Shown piece after piece: positions 40,633-49,606 of a stretch of DNA of 64,000 nucleotides. Where the stretch lies: positions 186,001 through 250,000 of the forward strand of contig NZ_JACWMY010000009.1 in the NCBI RefSeq assembly GCF_014773265.1, read 5' to 3'. Origin of the DNA: Mucilaginibacter pankratovii. GTDB lineage: Bacteria; Bacteroidota; Bacteroidia; Sphingobacteriales; Sphingobacteriaceae. A program made the position numbers and the translations under genes. The notes beneath the pieces were generated by a model. The model ran no database searches and was not told where the DNA came from. It saw nothing but the letters and a program-made list of their open reading frames with translations. Within the stretch, counting starts at the first letter, position 1, and each line of letters starts with the position of its first letter.

Positions 40633-40726
40633 TGTGGTGAGAAATGCCCGCAAATGTAAAGTTTACGCTACGTCAACCAATCGGTACGGGCAAATCCCTA
40701 TATTGGGTTTTAATAAAATATACCCC

Positions 40727-41224
40727 ATGAAAAAATTGCTTCTCTTTGCTGCCATAATTGCCTTTGTTAATGTTGCAGGGGCACAAACCACACCAACCCT
40801 GTATCACCCCGAAGCTAATGCCAAAGCGGAAATTGCTGCCGCGGTAAAGAAAGCCGCAACCGGGCATAAGAATGTTTTACTGCAAATTGGCGGTAACTGG
40901 TGCTCGTGGTGCCTGCGTTTTAACGGACTGGTTACCACTACAGATTCGCTAAATACCTACCTGAACAGCAATTACGAAGTAGTACACGTAAATTACAGCA
41001 AAGAGAATACAAATGAAAAGCTGCTGGCCGAACTGGGCTACCCGCAGCGTTTTGGTTTCCCGGTGTTTATTATACTGGATAGCAAAGGCAACCGCCTGCA
41101 TACCCAAAACTCTGCCTACCTGGAAGAAGGCAAAGGCTACAGTAAAGAAAAAGTACTGGAGTTTTTCCAAAACTGGGCTCCTGCCGCGTTGGATCCGAAG
41201 AGCTACGTAGAGAAGACAAAGTAG
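40727..41224 (+). CDS. Secreted thioredoxin-fold protein
   Basis: 165 residues from the ATG at 40727, chosen for its signal peptide (MKKLLLFAAIIAFVNVAGA). The active site GGNWCSWCLRF is a CxxC as in the thioredoxin-like DUF255/TlpA neighbourhood, and FGFPVFIILDSKG carries the cis-Pro loop. Probably a periplasmic thiol-disulfide protein. It has its own terminator immediately downstream. Confidence 0.88.
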   Translation: MKKLLLFAAIIAFVNVAGAQTTPTLYHPEANAKAEIAAAVKKAATGHKNVLLQIGGNWCSWCLRFNGLVTTTDSLNTYLNSNYEVVHVNYSKENTNEKLLAELGYPQRFGFPVFIILDSKGNRLHTQNSAYLEEGKGYSKEKVLEFFQNWAPAALDPKSYVEKTK

Positions 41225-41258
41225 AGACTGAAGATTAGAGATCAGGAAAAAAATCATA

Positions 41259-41292
41259 AACTAAAAAAGCGGCATCGGCCGCTTTTTTAGTT
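41259..41292 (+). terminator. Terminator of the thioredoxin-like gene
   Basis: Perfect 15-bp stem (AACTAAAAAAGCGGC and complement) with a 4-nt loop. It can act in both directions because both sides are A/T-tracts. Confidence 0.9.
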
Positions 41293-41342
41293 TTATTCCA
41301 TTACGTGGTTGCGAGCGAAGCGTGGCAAGCGTCGTAGGCAGA

Positions 41343-41606
41343 CATGGCCGTCAACTTAAGGATTGGCAAACTTTTGATTTTAAGAGCCATCGGCTCGATA
41401 AATGTTGTAGCGGCGGGTTTTAACCCGCCGGTGCAACCCCGGGGTTTTTGATGAGTGCCGTAGGTACGATCAATATTTACCATTTATATTGGCCGAACCT
41501 ACGGTTCTTTACGTTGATATTATCTTGCGACAACGGATTGAAATCCGTTGCTACAATATCGGTCAACGCTACGCGTCTTCTTTACCCTCTTAAGTTGACG
41601 GCTATG
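41343..41606. repeat. Long-spaced inverted repeat with nested palindromes
   Basis: 18-bp arms CATGGCCGTCAACTTAAG (41343-41360) and its near-complement (41589-41606, one mismatch) bound about 228 bp of palindrome-rich, non-coding sequence. Inside are GGCGGGTTTTAACCCGCC, AACGGATTGAAATCCGTT and a CCGTAGGT/ACCTACGG pair. It fills most of the 41293-41713 gap. A MITE-like nature is possible; target duplications are not evident. Confidence 0.55.
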
Positions 41607-41713
41607 CCGTAGAGCCGCCATACCATCGTCCCCTGGGCAACGCAATAACCCTGCTTTAAACTCCAAACAAAATCAATTATATTGCTGCCTATAAACCTTA
41701 TCAATCCAATACC

Positions 41714-42403
41714 ATGAAAAAAATACTGATAGTAGCAGCGCTGGTAACATTCGCCCTCAACGTATTCGCGCAAACCACAGACCTGCGCCGTAAAATTGAA
41801 GTAAGCGGCATAGCCGAGCAGGAAGTAATACCCGATATTATTAAAGTAACCATATCGCTAAAGGAATACTTTACTAAAGACAAGAAAAAGGTAACGATAT
41901 CGCAGCTGGAAACACAATTGCAAAAGGCCCTTGCTGATGCCGGTGTAAGTAAAGAAGACCTCAGCATCGATGACCTCTCGGCATCAAACTGGGAAGAACG
42001 GAAGAAGCATTTAAACTTCCTGGCCAGCAAACAATATATCGTTAAGTTTAAAGAACTCACCAAATACAATCAAATATTGGGTAAGCTTGATGCAAAAGGT
42101 GTAGAATCGACACAGATAACTGATTACGATTATTCAAAAATAACAGCAGTAAAGAAAGAATTAAAAATAAAAGCCCTTTTAGCCGCCCGTGATAAGGCTG
42201 AGTACCTATTAAACAGTGTAGGAGAGAAACTGGGCGGTGTGCTTAATATTTCAGAGGTGGATGAGCCTGCCTCCCGGTACGATAATGTAGCTCAGTATTC
42301 TAATTCAATTAGTTTTAACAATTCGGGCGCGTCCGATTCAAATATCAACTTTAAAACTATCAAACTGCGTTTCCAGGTATCTGCCGTGTTCGAGATAAAA
42401 TAA
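41714..42403 (+). CDS. Secreted SIMPL (DUF541) domain protein
   Basis: 229 residues with signal peptide (MKKILIVAALVTFALNVFAQ). IEVSGIAEQEVIPDIIKVTI opens the SIMPL domain, and AARDKAEYLLNSVGEKLGGV is the conserved helix, followed by the end FKTIKLRFQVSAVFEI. The BP26/SIMPL family forms periplasmic oligomers of uncertain role. Convergent with pyk; a bidirectional terminator lies between. Confidence 0.9.
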   Translation: MKKILIVAALVTFALNVFAQTTDLRRKIEVSGIAEQEVIPDIIKVTISLKEYFTKDKKKVTISQLETQLQKALADAGVSKEDLSIDDLSASNWEERKKHLNFLASKQYIVKFKELTKYNQILGKLDAKGVESTQITDYDYSKITAVKKELKIKALLAARDKAEYLLNSVGEKLGGVLNISEVDEPASRYDNVAQYSNSISFNNSGASDSNINFKTIKLRFQVSAVFEIK

Positions 42404-42422
42404 AACATAGTGCTCATAAATA

Positions 42423-42454
42423 AAAAGGGTTACCGTATTTACGATAACCCTTTT
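42423..42454. terminator. Bidirectional terminator between the SIMPL gene and pyk
   Basis: 15-bp stem with one mismatch and a 2-nt loop (AAAAGGGTTACCGTA/TACGATAACCCTTTT) with A and T tracts outside. Confidence 0.88.
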
Positions 42455-42462
42455 CTTTATTT

Positions 42463-42505
42463 ACCTTCTGTCTATCGGACTTTCCGTCTTCCGGACTTTC
42501 CGACT
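42463..42505. repeat. Single word-repeat arm (CGGACTTTCCG type) after pyk
   Basis: Imperfect copies of TCGGACTTTCCG/TCCGGACTTTCCG directly after the pyk stop (minus strand). The same word forms an inverted pair at 47781-47920, 5 kb away. Confidence 0.55.
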
Positions 42506-42518
42506 AAAGACTTTAAAC

Positions 42519-43955
42519 TTATTCTACCACACTCACCCTAAGCATATTGGTTTTGCCATGCTTGGTGATAGGCACTGCCGCGGTGTTGATAACCACATCG
42601 CCGGTTTTTATCAGGCTTTGCGATTTCAGTATATCATTTACATCGGTGATAGTTTGGTCGGTACTTTCCAACTGATCGTAGTAAAAAGCACGTACGCCCC
42701 AAACAAGGCTCAGCGCGTTCAGGAGCTGTTTGTTTGATGTAAAGATGTATGTGCCTGCCTTTGGCCTATAACTCGAAATTTCGAAGGCTGTGTAGCCCGA
42801 GGTGGTCATAGATACAATGCCCGCCGCTTTAGTGTGCTCGGCAAGGTAAACCGCGCTGCCGCAAAGGTTATCGCTCAGGAAATTTGGATGAGCGGTATCC
42901 AGGTTTTCTTGTTTAGATGCGTTGAATGGATAACCCAGGTCTTCCACGTTACGTACTATCTTGGCCATTGTTTCAATAACAATAACCGGGAACTCGCCAA
43001 CTGAGGTTTCGCCGCTTAGCATCACTGCATCAGCGCCATCAAGTACCGAGTTGGCTACGTCGTTCACTTCTGCGCGGGTAGGGCGCGGGGTGGTTATCAT
43101 ACTTTCCAGCATCTGCGTAGCAACAATTACCGGTTTAGAGGCATCGCGGCATTTGCGGGCTATCATTTTTTGTAATAAAGGTACTTCTTCCAAAGGCATT
43201 TCAACACCAAGGTCGCCGCGGGCAATCATTACGCCATCGGTAGCAGCAATAATAGCGTCTATATTATCTATCGCTTCAGGTTTTTCTACCTTGGCAATTA
43301 CACGGGCGCTTTTGCCGCTTTCGCGAATGATACGCTTAAGATCTACAATATCCTCACCGGTACGAACGAAAGAAAGGCCTATCCAATCCAGGTCCCATTC
43401 TAAGGCGTACTGCAGGTTAACAAGGTCATCCGCGGTTAAGCTTGGGATAGATACTTTGGTATTTGGCAGGTTAACACCTTTACGCGATGTTAAGATACCG
43501 CCGTGTACCACTTCGCAAACAACAGCGTCTACACGGTTGGTCTCGATAACTTTTAGCTGTAATTTACCATCATCCAAAAGGATGATCTCGTTTGCCTGTA
43601 CATCCTGCGGAAAAGTTTCGTAAGTGATGTAGATCTGGTTGTCATCGCCAATGCATTCTTTTGTGGTGATGTTAATGCGTGTACCGTTAATAAGGTGTAT
43701 ACCGCCATCTTTTACCAGGCCGATGCGGATCTTTGGGCCCTGCAAATCGGCCAGGATGCCTACGTTGGTTTTATATTCTGCGTTTATTTCGCGGATAAGG
43801 TCAACAAATTTCTTGTGGTCTTCGGGTTTACCATGCGAAAAATTAAGGCGGCAAACGTTTAAGCCGGCGCGTATCATGGCCAGTAAAACTTCCTTTTTGG
43901 CTGATGCCGGCCCCATGGTAGCAACAATTTTGGTACGGTTATAATAAAAATTCAT
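42519..43955 (-). CDS. pyk: Pyruvate kinase
   Basis: 478 residues. The glycolytic step from phosphoenolpyruvate and ADP to pyruvate and ATP. NRTKIVATMGPAS, VCRLNFSHG (Arg and Ser/His of the active site), ADLQGPKIRIG, LSFVRTGEDIVDLK, VMIARGDLGVEMPLE and VIVATQMLESM are all present, with the C-terminal regulatory domain. Full length. Downstream of the IPExxxVDY gene on the same strand, divergent from acpP-fabF-rnc: a conserved Bacteroidota arrangement. Confidence 0.98.
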   Translation of the reverse strand: MNFYYNRTKIVATMGPASAKKEVLLAMIRAGLNVCRLNFSHGKPEDHKKFVDLIREINAEYKTNVGILADLQGPKIRIGLVKDGGIHLINGTRINITTKECIGDDNQIYITYETFPQDVQANEIILLDDGKLQLKVIETNRVDAVVCEVVHGGILTSRKGVNLPNTKVSIPSLTADDLVNLQYALEWDLDWIGLSFVRTGEDIVDLKRIIRESGKSARVIAKVEKPEAIDNIDAIIAATDGVMIARGDLGVEMPLEEVPLLQKMIARKCRDASKPVIVATQMLESMITTPRPTRAEVNDVANSVLDGADAVMLSGETSVGEFPVIVIETMAKIVRNVEDLGYPFNASKQENLDTAHPNFLSDNLCGSAVYLAEHTKAAGIVSMTTSGYTAFEISSYRPKAGTYIFTSNKQLLNALSLVWGVRAFYYDQLESTDQTITDVNDILKSQSLIKTGDVVINTAAVPITKHGKTNMLRVSVVE

Positions 43956-44024
43956 ATTCTCAGGTTTAAATCGGGCTATTCTATAATACTATAATAGTGT
44001 AGTATTGACACATCTAAATTTCCG

Positions 44025-44450
44025 CTAAAATAAAAGATTTTCCCGTGATTTTATTTTTTTCGGTTCAATCTTTACCGCGGCAACCACTTCGGGGATCTTA
44101 TTAAGGGCCGAAATTATGCTTTCAAGGTCGTTTTCGTCTATATAATTTTTTATTAAAATAAAATAGTCGGCCTCGCGCATTTCGGGCACAAGGTAACCGT
44201 CTGATCCCTTATTACCAATAAAAATAAAATCAGTTTCGGTAGTTTCCCAGCTATAATGGTAAATCGAGAACAAAACTTCGCTTCCGGCGGTTCCAATATC
44301 CAGTTTTAGGTCGTCCTGGCGCACAAAATTAAAGTTTAAACTTTTGTTAATAAGGTAACAAATGCGGTAATCTTTAAGGGATGTTGTGAGCGCAATTAAT
44401 ATAAAATCAAAATCGATCTCAAACTTTAAATTTTTCCTGTTCAAAATCAT
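44025..44450 (-). CDS. IPExxxVDY-family protein
   Basis: 141 residues. Bacteroidota-only family of unknown function, recognised by its VPEMREADYFILI segment (family motif IPExxxVDY, here with Val and Ala variants), the N-terminal FEIDFDFILIALTTSLKDYR and FVRQDD, and the position between pyk and acpP. No signal peptide. Cotranscribed with pyk (69 bp apart) and divergent from acpP. Confidence 0.88.
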   Translation of the reverse strand: MILNRKNLKFEIDFDFILIALTTSLKDYRICYLINKSLNFNFVRQDDLKLDIGTAGSEVLFSIYHYSWETTETDFIFIGNKGSDGYLVPEMREADYFILIKNYIDENDLESIISALNKIPEVVAAVKIEPKKIKSRENLLF

Positions 44451-44529
44451 TACTTTTACGGCGTTAAAATTACTAATCCAAACCTTTGCATTAAAATTTT
44501 GTTCTGATAAATTATGCGAAGTTTTTAGA

Positions 44530-44560
44530 TTTGATATTTAACATAATTTATTTTTCTTTG
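44530..44560 (+). promoter_or_regulatory. Promoter of the acpP-fabF-rnc operon
   Basis: A -33 TTTG (44530-44533), a 19-bp spacer and TTTCTTTG (44553-44560), one base off TAnnTTTG. Leader about 30 nt before the acpP ATG at 44597. Confidence 0.5.
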
Positions 44561-44596
44561 CACTGAAAATTTATTAATCATTAAACTATTAAGACT

Positions 44597-44833
44597 ATGT
44601 CTGATATCGCTTCAAGAGTAAAAGCTATTATCGTGGAAAAACTGGGTGTTGACGAAAGTGAAGTTACACCAGAAGCAAGCTTCACCAACGATCTTGGTGC
44701 GGACTCTTTAGACACCGTGGAATTAATCATGGAGTTTGAAAAAGAATTTAACGTTGCAATTCCTGATGATCAGGCCGAAACTATCGGTACTGTAGGCCAG
44801 GCTGTTGCTTACCTTGAGAAAAACGTTAAATAA
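44597..44833 (+). CDS. acpP: Acyl carrier protein
   Basis: 78 residues, acidic, with the phosphopantetheine site Ser in DLGADSLDTVELIMEFE. First gene of a fatty-acid operon with fabF (20 bp downstream) and rnc. Holds growing acyl chains as thioesters for type II fatty acid synthesis. Confidence 0.99.
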   Translation: MSDIASRVKAIIVEKLGVDESEVTPEASFTNDLGADSLDTVELIMEFEKEFNVAIPDDQAETIGTVGQAVAYLEKNVK

Positions 44834-44853
44834 GCTCCTCTTAAAACTGTTAA

Positions 44854-46107
44854 ATGGAGTTTAAAAGAGTTGTAGTAACCGGGCTTGGAGCGCTTACTCC
44901 AATTGGTAACACCGTTCCCGAATATTGGAACAGTTTGATCAATGGGGTAAGCGGCGCTGCCTTTATCAAAAGTTTTGACGTCTCAAAGTTCAAAACTAAA
45001 TTTGCCTGCGAAGTAAAGAATTTTGACGCGGAAGGGTTTTTGGGCCGAAAAGAAGCCCGTAAGCTCGATCCGTTTGTGCAATATGCTTTGTTCTCTACCG
45101 AGGAAGCTGTTAAAGATGCCGGATTAGATTTCGAAAAACTGGATACCAGCCGCATTGGTGTTATCTGGGGATCGGGCATCGGGGGGTTAAAAACGTTTTT
45201 AGATGAGGTTGTAAACTTTGCCAAAGGCGATGGTACACCAAAGTTCAATCCGTTCTTTATCCCTAAAATGATAGCAGACATAGCACCCGGCCATATATCT
45301 ATTAAATATGGTTTACGCGGGCCAAACTTTACAACAGTTTCTGCTTGTGCTTCATCAAATAATTCGCTTATTGATGCTTTCAATTACCTGCGCCTGGGTA
45401 AAGCAAATATGTTTATCACCGGCGGGTCCGAAGCTATTATAAACGAAGCCGGTATTGGTGGTTTTAACGCCATGCACGCTTTAAGTACACGTAATGATGA
45501 CCCTGCAACCGCTTCGCGCCCGTTCGATCTGGACCGCGATGGTTTTGTTGCCGGCGAAGGTGCGGGTACCATTATTTTAGAAGAATTGGAGCACGCTTTA
45601 AAACGCGGTGCAAAAATTTATGCTGAAATGGTTGGCGGCGGTATGAGTGCCGATGCTTACCACATGACCGCCCCGCATCCGGATGGATTAGGTGCATCAT
45701 TGGTGATGAAGGCTGCTTTAGAAGATGCAGGTTTAACCCCGCAGGATGTTGATTACGTGAACGTACACGGAACATCAACCCCAATTGGCGACCCGCAGGA
45801 AGTAAAAGCTATACAGGATGCCTTTGGCGATAGGGTATACGATATCAACATCAGTTCAACAAAATCAATGACGGGCCATTTACTTGGTGCTGCCGGCGCT
45901 GTTGAAGCAATTGCCTCTATTTTGGCGCTGAAGAATGGTATCATCCCACCAACTATCAACCACTTTACCGATGACCCTGCTTTTGATCCACGGATCAACT
46001 TTACATTTAATACCGCGCAAAAACGCGAGGTGAATGTAGTGCAAAGCAATGGCTTTGGTTTTGGTGGCCATAATGCATCGGTGATCTTTAAAAAATACCA
46101 GCAATAA
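44854..46107 (+). CDS. fabF: 3-oxoacyl-ACP synthase II
   Basis: 417 residues, the condensing enzyme that elongates acyl-ACP with malonyl-ACP. The thiolase-fold triad is complete: nucleophile Cys in TVSACASSNNS, His in VHGTSTPIGDPQE and His in TKSMTGHLLGAAGAVEA. The C-terminal NGFGFGGHNASVIF is typical of KAS II. The start directly downstream of acpP supports the ATG at 44854. Confidence 0.98.
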   Translation: MEFKRVVVTGLGALTPIGNTVPEYWNSLINGVSGAAFIKSFDVSKFKTKFACEVKNFDAEGFLGRKEARKLDPFVQYALFSTEEAVKDAGLDFEKLDTSRIGVIWGSGIGGLKTFLDEVVNFAKGDGTPKFNPFFIPKMIADIAPGHISIKYGLRGPNFTTVSACASSNNSLIDAFNYLRLGKANMFITGGSEAIINEAGIGGFNAMHALSTRNDDPATASRPFDLDRDGFVAGEGAGTIILEELEHALKRGAKIYAEMVGGGMSADAYHMTAPHPDGLGASLVMKAALEDAGLTPQDVDYVNVHGTSTPIGDPQEVKAIQDAFGDRVYDINISSTKSMTGHLLGAAGAVEAIASILALKNGIIPPTINHFTDDPAFDPRINFTFNTAQKREVNVVQSNGFGFGGHNASVIFKKYQQ

Positions 46108-46116
46108 ACTCGTTGG

Positions 46117-46842
46117 ATGCCACTTAGCCGCTTTTACAAGCTATATATTTCCCCTAATAGAAAATACGTTAAGGTTTTAAAGAATTTGCTCGGCTTTGTG
46201 CCGGGCAATTTATCTTTATACCGGTTGGCTTTTCGCCATAAATCGGTAGCTCAAAGTATAAAAAAAGGGGTAAAGAACAGTAACGAACGCCTGGAGTTTT
46301 TGGGCGATGCTGTGCTGGGCAGTGTTGTAGCCGAAGTGCTTTTTAAGCTTTACCCGTACGAAGACGAGGGCTTTTTAACCGAGCTCCGTTCAAAAATTGT
46401 AAGCCGTAACAACCTTAATGCGCTGGGCAAAAAGCTTGGCTTTGATAAACTGATAGAGTTTGATACCAAAATATTAAACTCCGGCAGGCAGGGTTCGCTT
46501 TTGGGCGATGCCTTCGAAGCGCTGATTGGTGCTGTTTACCTGGATAAAGGATACGATTTTACCCGCAGTTTTTTGGTGAACCACATCATCAAATCGCATA
46601 TCGATATCCACAAACTGGAGCAAACCGAAACCAATTTTAAAAGCAAGCTGATAGAATGGTGCCAGCGCCATGGCAAGGATATCAGTTTTGATGTAATAAC
46701 CAACCTGGATGGCGAAAGCCCTAAGTTGTTTACCATACAAGCCAGTATCGATGGCGAAATAATGGGATCAGGGAAAGAATTCAGCAAGAAGAACGCCGAG
46801 AAATTAGCGGCAGAAAAGGCTTGTACTGCGCTGGGCATATAG
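46117..46842 (+). CDS. rnc: Ribonuclease III
   Basis: 241 residues. The catalytic signature NERLEFLGDAVLG and the second metal cluster GDAFEALIGAVYLDKGY are intact; a dsRNA-binding domain forms the C-terminal third (NFKSKLIEWCQRHGKDISFD, KEFSKKNAEKLAAEKA). It processes rRNA and structured transcripts, possibly including the many hairpin repeats in this genome. Third gene of the acpP operon, 9 bp after fabF. Confidence 0.97.
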   Translation: MPLSRFYKLYISPNRKYVKVLKNLLGFVPGNLSLYRLAFRHKSVAQSIKKGVKNSNERLEFLGDAVLGSVVAEVLFKLYPYEDEGFLTELRSKIVSRNNLNALGKKLGFDKLIEFDTKILNSGRQGSLLGDAFEALIGAVYLDKGYDFTRSFLVNHIIKSHIDIHKLEQTETNFKSKLIEWCQRHGKDISFDVITNLDGESPKLFTIQASIDGEIMGSGKEFSKKNAEKLAAEKACTALGI

Positions 46843-46900
46843 CGGCGAACCCCCTAACCCTGCCTACCGGCAGGCAGGCCCTCTGAAAGGGGAACTTTTG

Positions 46901-46946
46901 AAAATTATAAAGCCCACCTGTTAATACAGATGGGCTTTATAATTTT
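46901..46946. terminator. Bidirectional terminator between rnc and the next gene
   Basis: Perfect 16-bp stem (AAAATTATAAAGCCCA and complement) with a further short pairing in the loop. It is embedded in REP-like sequence (CCCCCTAACCC at 46850 and GGGGGGCT near 46985). Confidence 0.85.
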
Positions 46947-46993
46947 TAGAGACTTTTAAAATTCTGCTCCCCCTTCAGGGGGCTGGGGGGCTC

Positions 46994-47713
46994 CTAATAA
47001 AGTTTCGGCAACCCGCCCTTATCCCCTTCTTTCCGGAAATATTCGAAATTGGTTTTGATGTGTTTGATGAGATCGTAATCGGCCCATATTTTAAGGTCCT
47101 CGAAGGATGGGCGCCAGTAATCCATAAATTTTTGTACCTGTGCGGTGTCTTTTAAGCCCGTTATGCGCATTACCAGGGGTTTATTATAGCGGCGGTCTAC
47201 CTCGCTGGCCTCCACTTCGTGCTTGGCAAAGGTGGCAAAGCGGCGCGCCCGCCCCGGGTTTTTGCCAAACAGTTCATAAAAGCCGGTTATCGGCGATGTA
47301 AGGAATGACAGCGCGGGCGGTTTGCCATTATAAAATGTACCCTTGCTGCGGTAGGCACCCATTATTTCTTTCAGTTCCTGCTTTTTGGTTTGGCCGGTAA
47401 TGCGTACTTCGCCCAGTTTAAATTCGGGCTGCATGTATACCACCATGCTAAATCCCTCGTATTCTTGTTTTTGTACCGTATAATCCAGCTTTGTAAATTC
47501 AAGCGTATCGCCAATGTTTGCTCTAATGGTATAATTTCCCAGCTCGTCGCTTGTTGCCGCTATCCTGTTTTTTAGGTTGGTTACCTTAACGGCCGATAGG
47601 CGGTCGTTTGATATTTTACGATAGGTGGTTCCCTTTGCTTCCTGCGCACTGGCATAAAAAGGGCAACAGAGCATCAAAAATAAAACGAAGGGTAGCAGGT
47701 GCTTCAAAGGCAT
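46994..47713 (-). CDS. Secreted carboxypeptidase-regulatory-like protein
   Basis: 239 residues. A signal peptide (MPLKHLLPFVLFLMLCC to ASA) is followed by an Ig-like CarboxypepD-type domain (VKVTNLKNRIAATSDELGNY, TIRANIGDTLEFTKLDY). The remainder is helical (KKQELKEIMGAYRSKGTFY, SFLTSPITGFYELFGKNPGR, RRFATFAKHEVEASEVDRRY). This matches a recurring Bacteroidota envelope protein type of unknown role. Divergent from yicC. Confidence 0.78.
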   Translation of the reverse strand: MPLKHLLPFVLFLMLCCPFYASAQEAKGTTYRKISNDRLSAVKVTNLKNRIAATSDELGNYTIRANIGDTLEFTKLDYTVQKQEYEGFSMVVYMQPEFKLGEVRITGQTKKQELKEIMGAYRSKGTFYNGKPPALSFLTSPITGFYELFGKNPGRARRFATFAKHEVEASEVDRRYNKPLVMRITGLKDTAQVQKFMDYWRPSFEDLKIWADYDLIKHIKTNFEYFRKEGDKGGLPKLY

Positions 47714-47780
47714 AAATATTTATAGTACAAACTTATAGCTAAAAAACGATTTGAAATGTGAAAAAGTGTTAAACGTGATG

Positions 47781-47920
47781 AAGTTGGGAAGACGGAAGTC
47801 CGATAAGTCCGAAAGAAGCTCACATTGGTATATACCTTTAACCAACATCTTTTTTTGTCTTCCCGACTTCCCGGACTTTCGGACTTCCGTCTTCCCCAAC
47901 TTTTCGGACTTTCCGACTAA
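47781..47920. repeat. Word-repeat pair (CGGAAGTCC/GGACTTCCG type) before yicC
   Basis: Left arm 47781-47818 (GACGGAAGTCCGATAAGTCC and so on), right arm 47857-47920 with inverted copies (CCCGGACTTTCGGACTTCCG and so on). The right arm ends 5 bp before the TATCTTTG box of yicC. Confidence 0.65.
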
Positions 47921-47925
47921 AAGCC

Positions 47926-47933
47926 TATCTTTG
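47926..47933 (+). promoter_or_regulatory. -7 box of yicC, abutting the start codon
   Basis: TATCTTTG fits TAnnTTTG and ends 3 nt before the ATG at 47937, predicting a leaderless mRNA. Confidence 0.55.
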
Positions 47934-47936
47934 CAC

Positions 47937-48815
47937 ATGATAAAATCCATGACAGGGTATGGAATTGCCAGCTTCGACTCGGGCAGAACAAAATATACCG
48001 TCGAAATTAAATCCCTGAACAGCAAATTTTTAGAACTTTCTTTACGCTTACCAAAAATTTTCTCGGAGAAGGAGTTTCAGCTACGCAACGATTGCAGCAA
48101 GCAAATAGAGCGCGGTAAGGTTAATTTATCCATCAACGCCGAGCAGGCAAACGCCGCGGAAGTAAAAGCCGCCGGTATTGATAAAGTTTTGCTAAAGCAT
48201 TACTACAACCAGTTAAAAGCCGTTAGCGATGAATTGAACGAGCAGGGCGGCAACCTGTTACAGCTGGCTTTGGGTTTACCCGAGGTGGTTAAGTTTGAAG
48301 AAGAATCGATATCAGAGGACGAATGGAAACTGGTAGAAAAAACCTTTAACCAGGCCATGGCCGCCTTCCAAAAATTTCGCAGCGATGAGGGCAACGTGCT
48401 GGAGCAGGACATTAAGATGCGCATTGGCATCATACTTAAAAATCTTGAGCTGGTGGAGATTGAAGAGCCAAAACGCGTACCGGTTATCCGCGAGCGTTTA
48501 AACCAGTTTTTAAGCGAAGCCGTTGGTGCAGATAGTATTGATAAGAACCGCTTTGAGCAGGAACTGATCTACTTTATAGATAAACTGGATATCACCGAAG
48601 AAAAAATAAGGCTGAAAGCGCATTGCGATTATTTTATAGAGACGCTGAAGAATGCTGATGCCAATGGCAAAAAACTGGGCTTTATATCCCAGGAGATAGG
48701 CCGCGAAATTAATACCCTCGGCTCTAAAGCCAACGATGCCAACATGCAGAAACTGGTAGTAGGCATGAAAGAAGAGCTGGAGAAAATTAAAGAACAATTA
48801 CTAAACGTTTTATAG
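47937..48815 (+). CDS. yicC: YicC family protein (endoribonuclease YicC-like)
   Basis: 292 residues. The diagnostic start IKSMTGYGIASFDSG and SLNSKFLELSLRLPK are present, and the C-terminal FIETLKNADANGKKLGFISQ, EIGREINTLGSKANDANMQK is conserved. YicC-type proteins are RNA endonucleases. The frame opens 62 codons earlier but only through repeat sequence, and the TATCTTTG box fixes the start at 47937. Upstream of gmk and nadD, a conserved Bacteroidota trio. Confidence 0.94.
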   Translation: MIKSMTGYGIASFDSGRTKYTVEIKSLNSKFLELSLRLPKIFSEKEFQLRNDCSKQIERGKVNLSINAEQANAAEVKAAGIDKVLLKHYYNQLKAVSDELNEQGGNLLQLALGLPEVVKFEEESISEDEWKLVEKTFNQAMAAFQKFRSDEGNVLEQDIKMRIGIILKNLELVEIEEPKRVPVIRERLNQFLSEAVGADSIDKNRFEQELIYFIDKLDITEEKIRLKAHCDYFIETLKNADANGKKLGFISQEIGREINTLGSKANDANMQKLVVGMKEELEKIKEQLLNVL

Positions 48816-48915
48816 TTCATTGGTTAAATGGTTCATTAGTTCATTGGTTTGCCTGTTGGCGAACTGTTTGCTGATCAACTATTGCCCAATGAACAAGTGA
48901 ACAAATGAACTAATG
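48814..48915. repeat. Word-repeat pair (GTTCATTGG/CCAATGAAC type) between yicC and gmk
   Basis: The left arm (48814-48848) begins at the yicC stop with AGTTCATTGGTTAAATGG; the right arm (48882-48915) with CCCAATGAACAAGTGAAC runs into the gmk ATG at 48913. Confidence 0.65.
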
Positions 48916-49485
48916 ACCAAAGAAGGTAAACTCATCATATTTTCGGCACCATCGGGTGCGGGTAAAACCACTATTGTGCATCACTTGCTCGGTAAAATAC
49001 CCAACCTGGAATTTTCTATTTCGGCTACTACACGCCCGGCCCGCGGTGATGAGGAAGATGGTAAAGATTATTATTTTATCAGCCTGCCAGAGTTTACCCA
49101 CCGTATTGCCAAAAAACAGTTTGTAGAGTTTGAAGAAGTTTACACCGGCACCTTCTACGGTACCCTGCGTACCGAAATTGAGCGCATTTGGGCAAAAGGA
49201 AAAACCGTTATTTTTGATATCGACGTAGAGGGCGGCCTCCACCTGAAACGTAAATACGACGGACAGGCACTCGCCATATTTGTGCAGCCGCCATCTTTAG
49301 AGGTTTTAAAGGCCCGTTTAACCGGCCGCGGCACTGATAGCAACGAAAAACTGCTGGAACGCTTCGAAAAAGCCGAAAAAGAGCTAAACTACGCCCCGCA
49401 ATTTGATATTATCCTCAAAAATTACGATCTTGAAACGGCTTGCGCAGAGGCGGAGAAGCTGGTGGCAGATTTTATTGGTTCATAG
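48913..49485 (+). CDS. gmk: Guanylate kinase
   Basis: 190 residues. Phosphorylates GMP to GDP. The P-loop FSAPSGAGKTTI, SISATTRPARGDEEDGKDYY (GMP-binding) and FEEVYTGTFYGT are standard, with the lid region LLERFEKAEKELN. The ATG overlaps the word-repeat arm that precedes it. Middle gene of yicC-gmk-nadD. Confidence 0.97.
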   Translation: MTKEGKLIIFSAPSGAGKTTIVHHLLGKIPNLEFSISATTRPARGDEEDGKDYYFISLPEFTHRIAKKQFVEFEEVYTGTFYGTLRTEIERIWAKGKTVIFDIDVEGGLHLKRKYDGQALAIFVQPPSLEVLKARLTGRGTDSNEKLLERFEKAEKELNYAPQFDIILKNYDLETACAEAEKLVADFIGS

Positions 49486-49605
49486 CTGATGGTTCATTGT
49501 TCATAGCCATCCCTATACCAGCACATTAGAGGGCAGCCGAAATACAAAATACCTATAGCAGACAACCTGTTTGCTATGATCCATGAACTATTAACCATGA
49601 ACAAG
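49478..49605. repeat. Word-repeat pair (GGTTCAT/ATGAACC type) between gmk and nadD
   Basis: The left arm (49478-49508, GGTTCATAGCTGATGGTTC and so on) spans the gmk stop codon; the right arm (49573-49605, CATGAACTATTAACCATGA and so on) ends just before the nadD ATG at 49607. Confidence 0.6.
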
Positions 49606-49606
49606 A

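Noticed and set aside
42961..43623. Open frame of 220 codons opposite pyk
   Set aside because: Antisense shadow of pyruvate kinase with no recognisable motif and Ser/Arg-rich composition.
48814..48915. Possible CRISPR-like direct repeats
   Set aside because: The repeated words are under 12 nt, imperfect and followed by inverted copies; there are no spacers of constant length and no cas genes.
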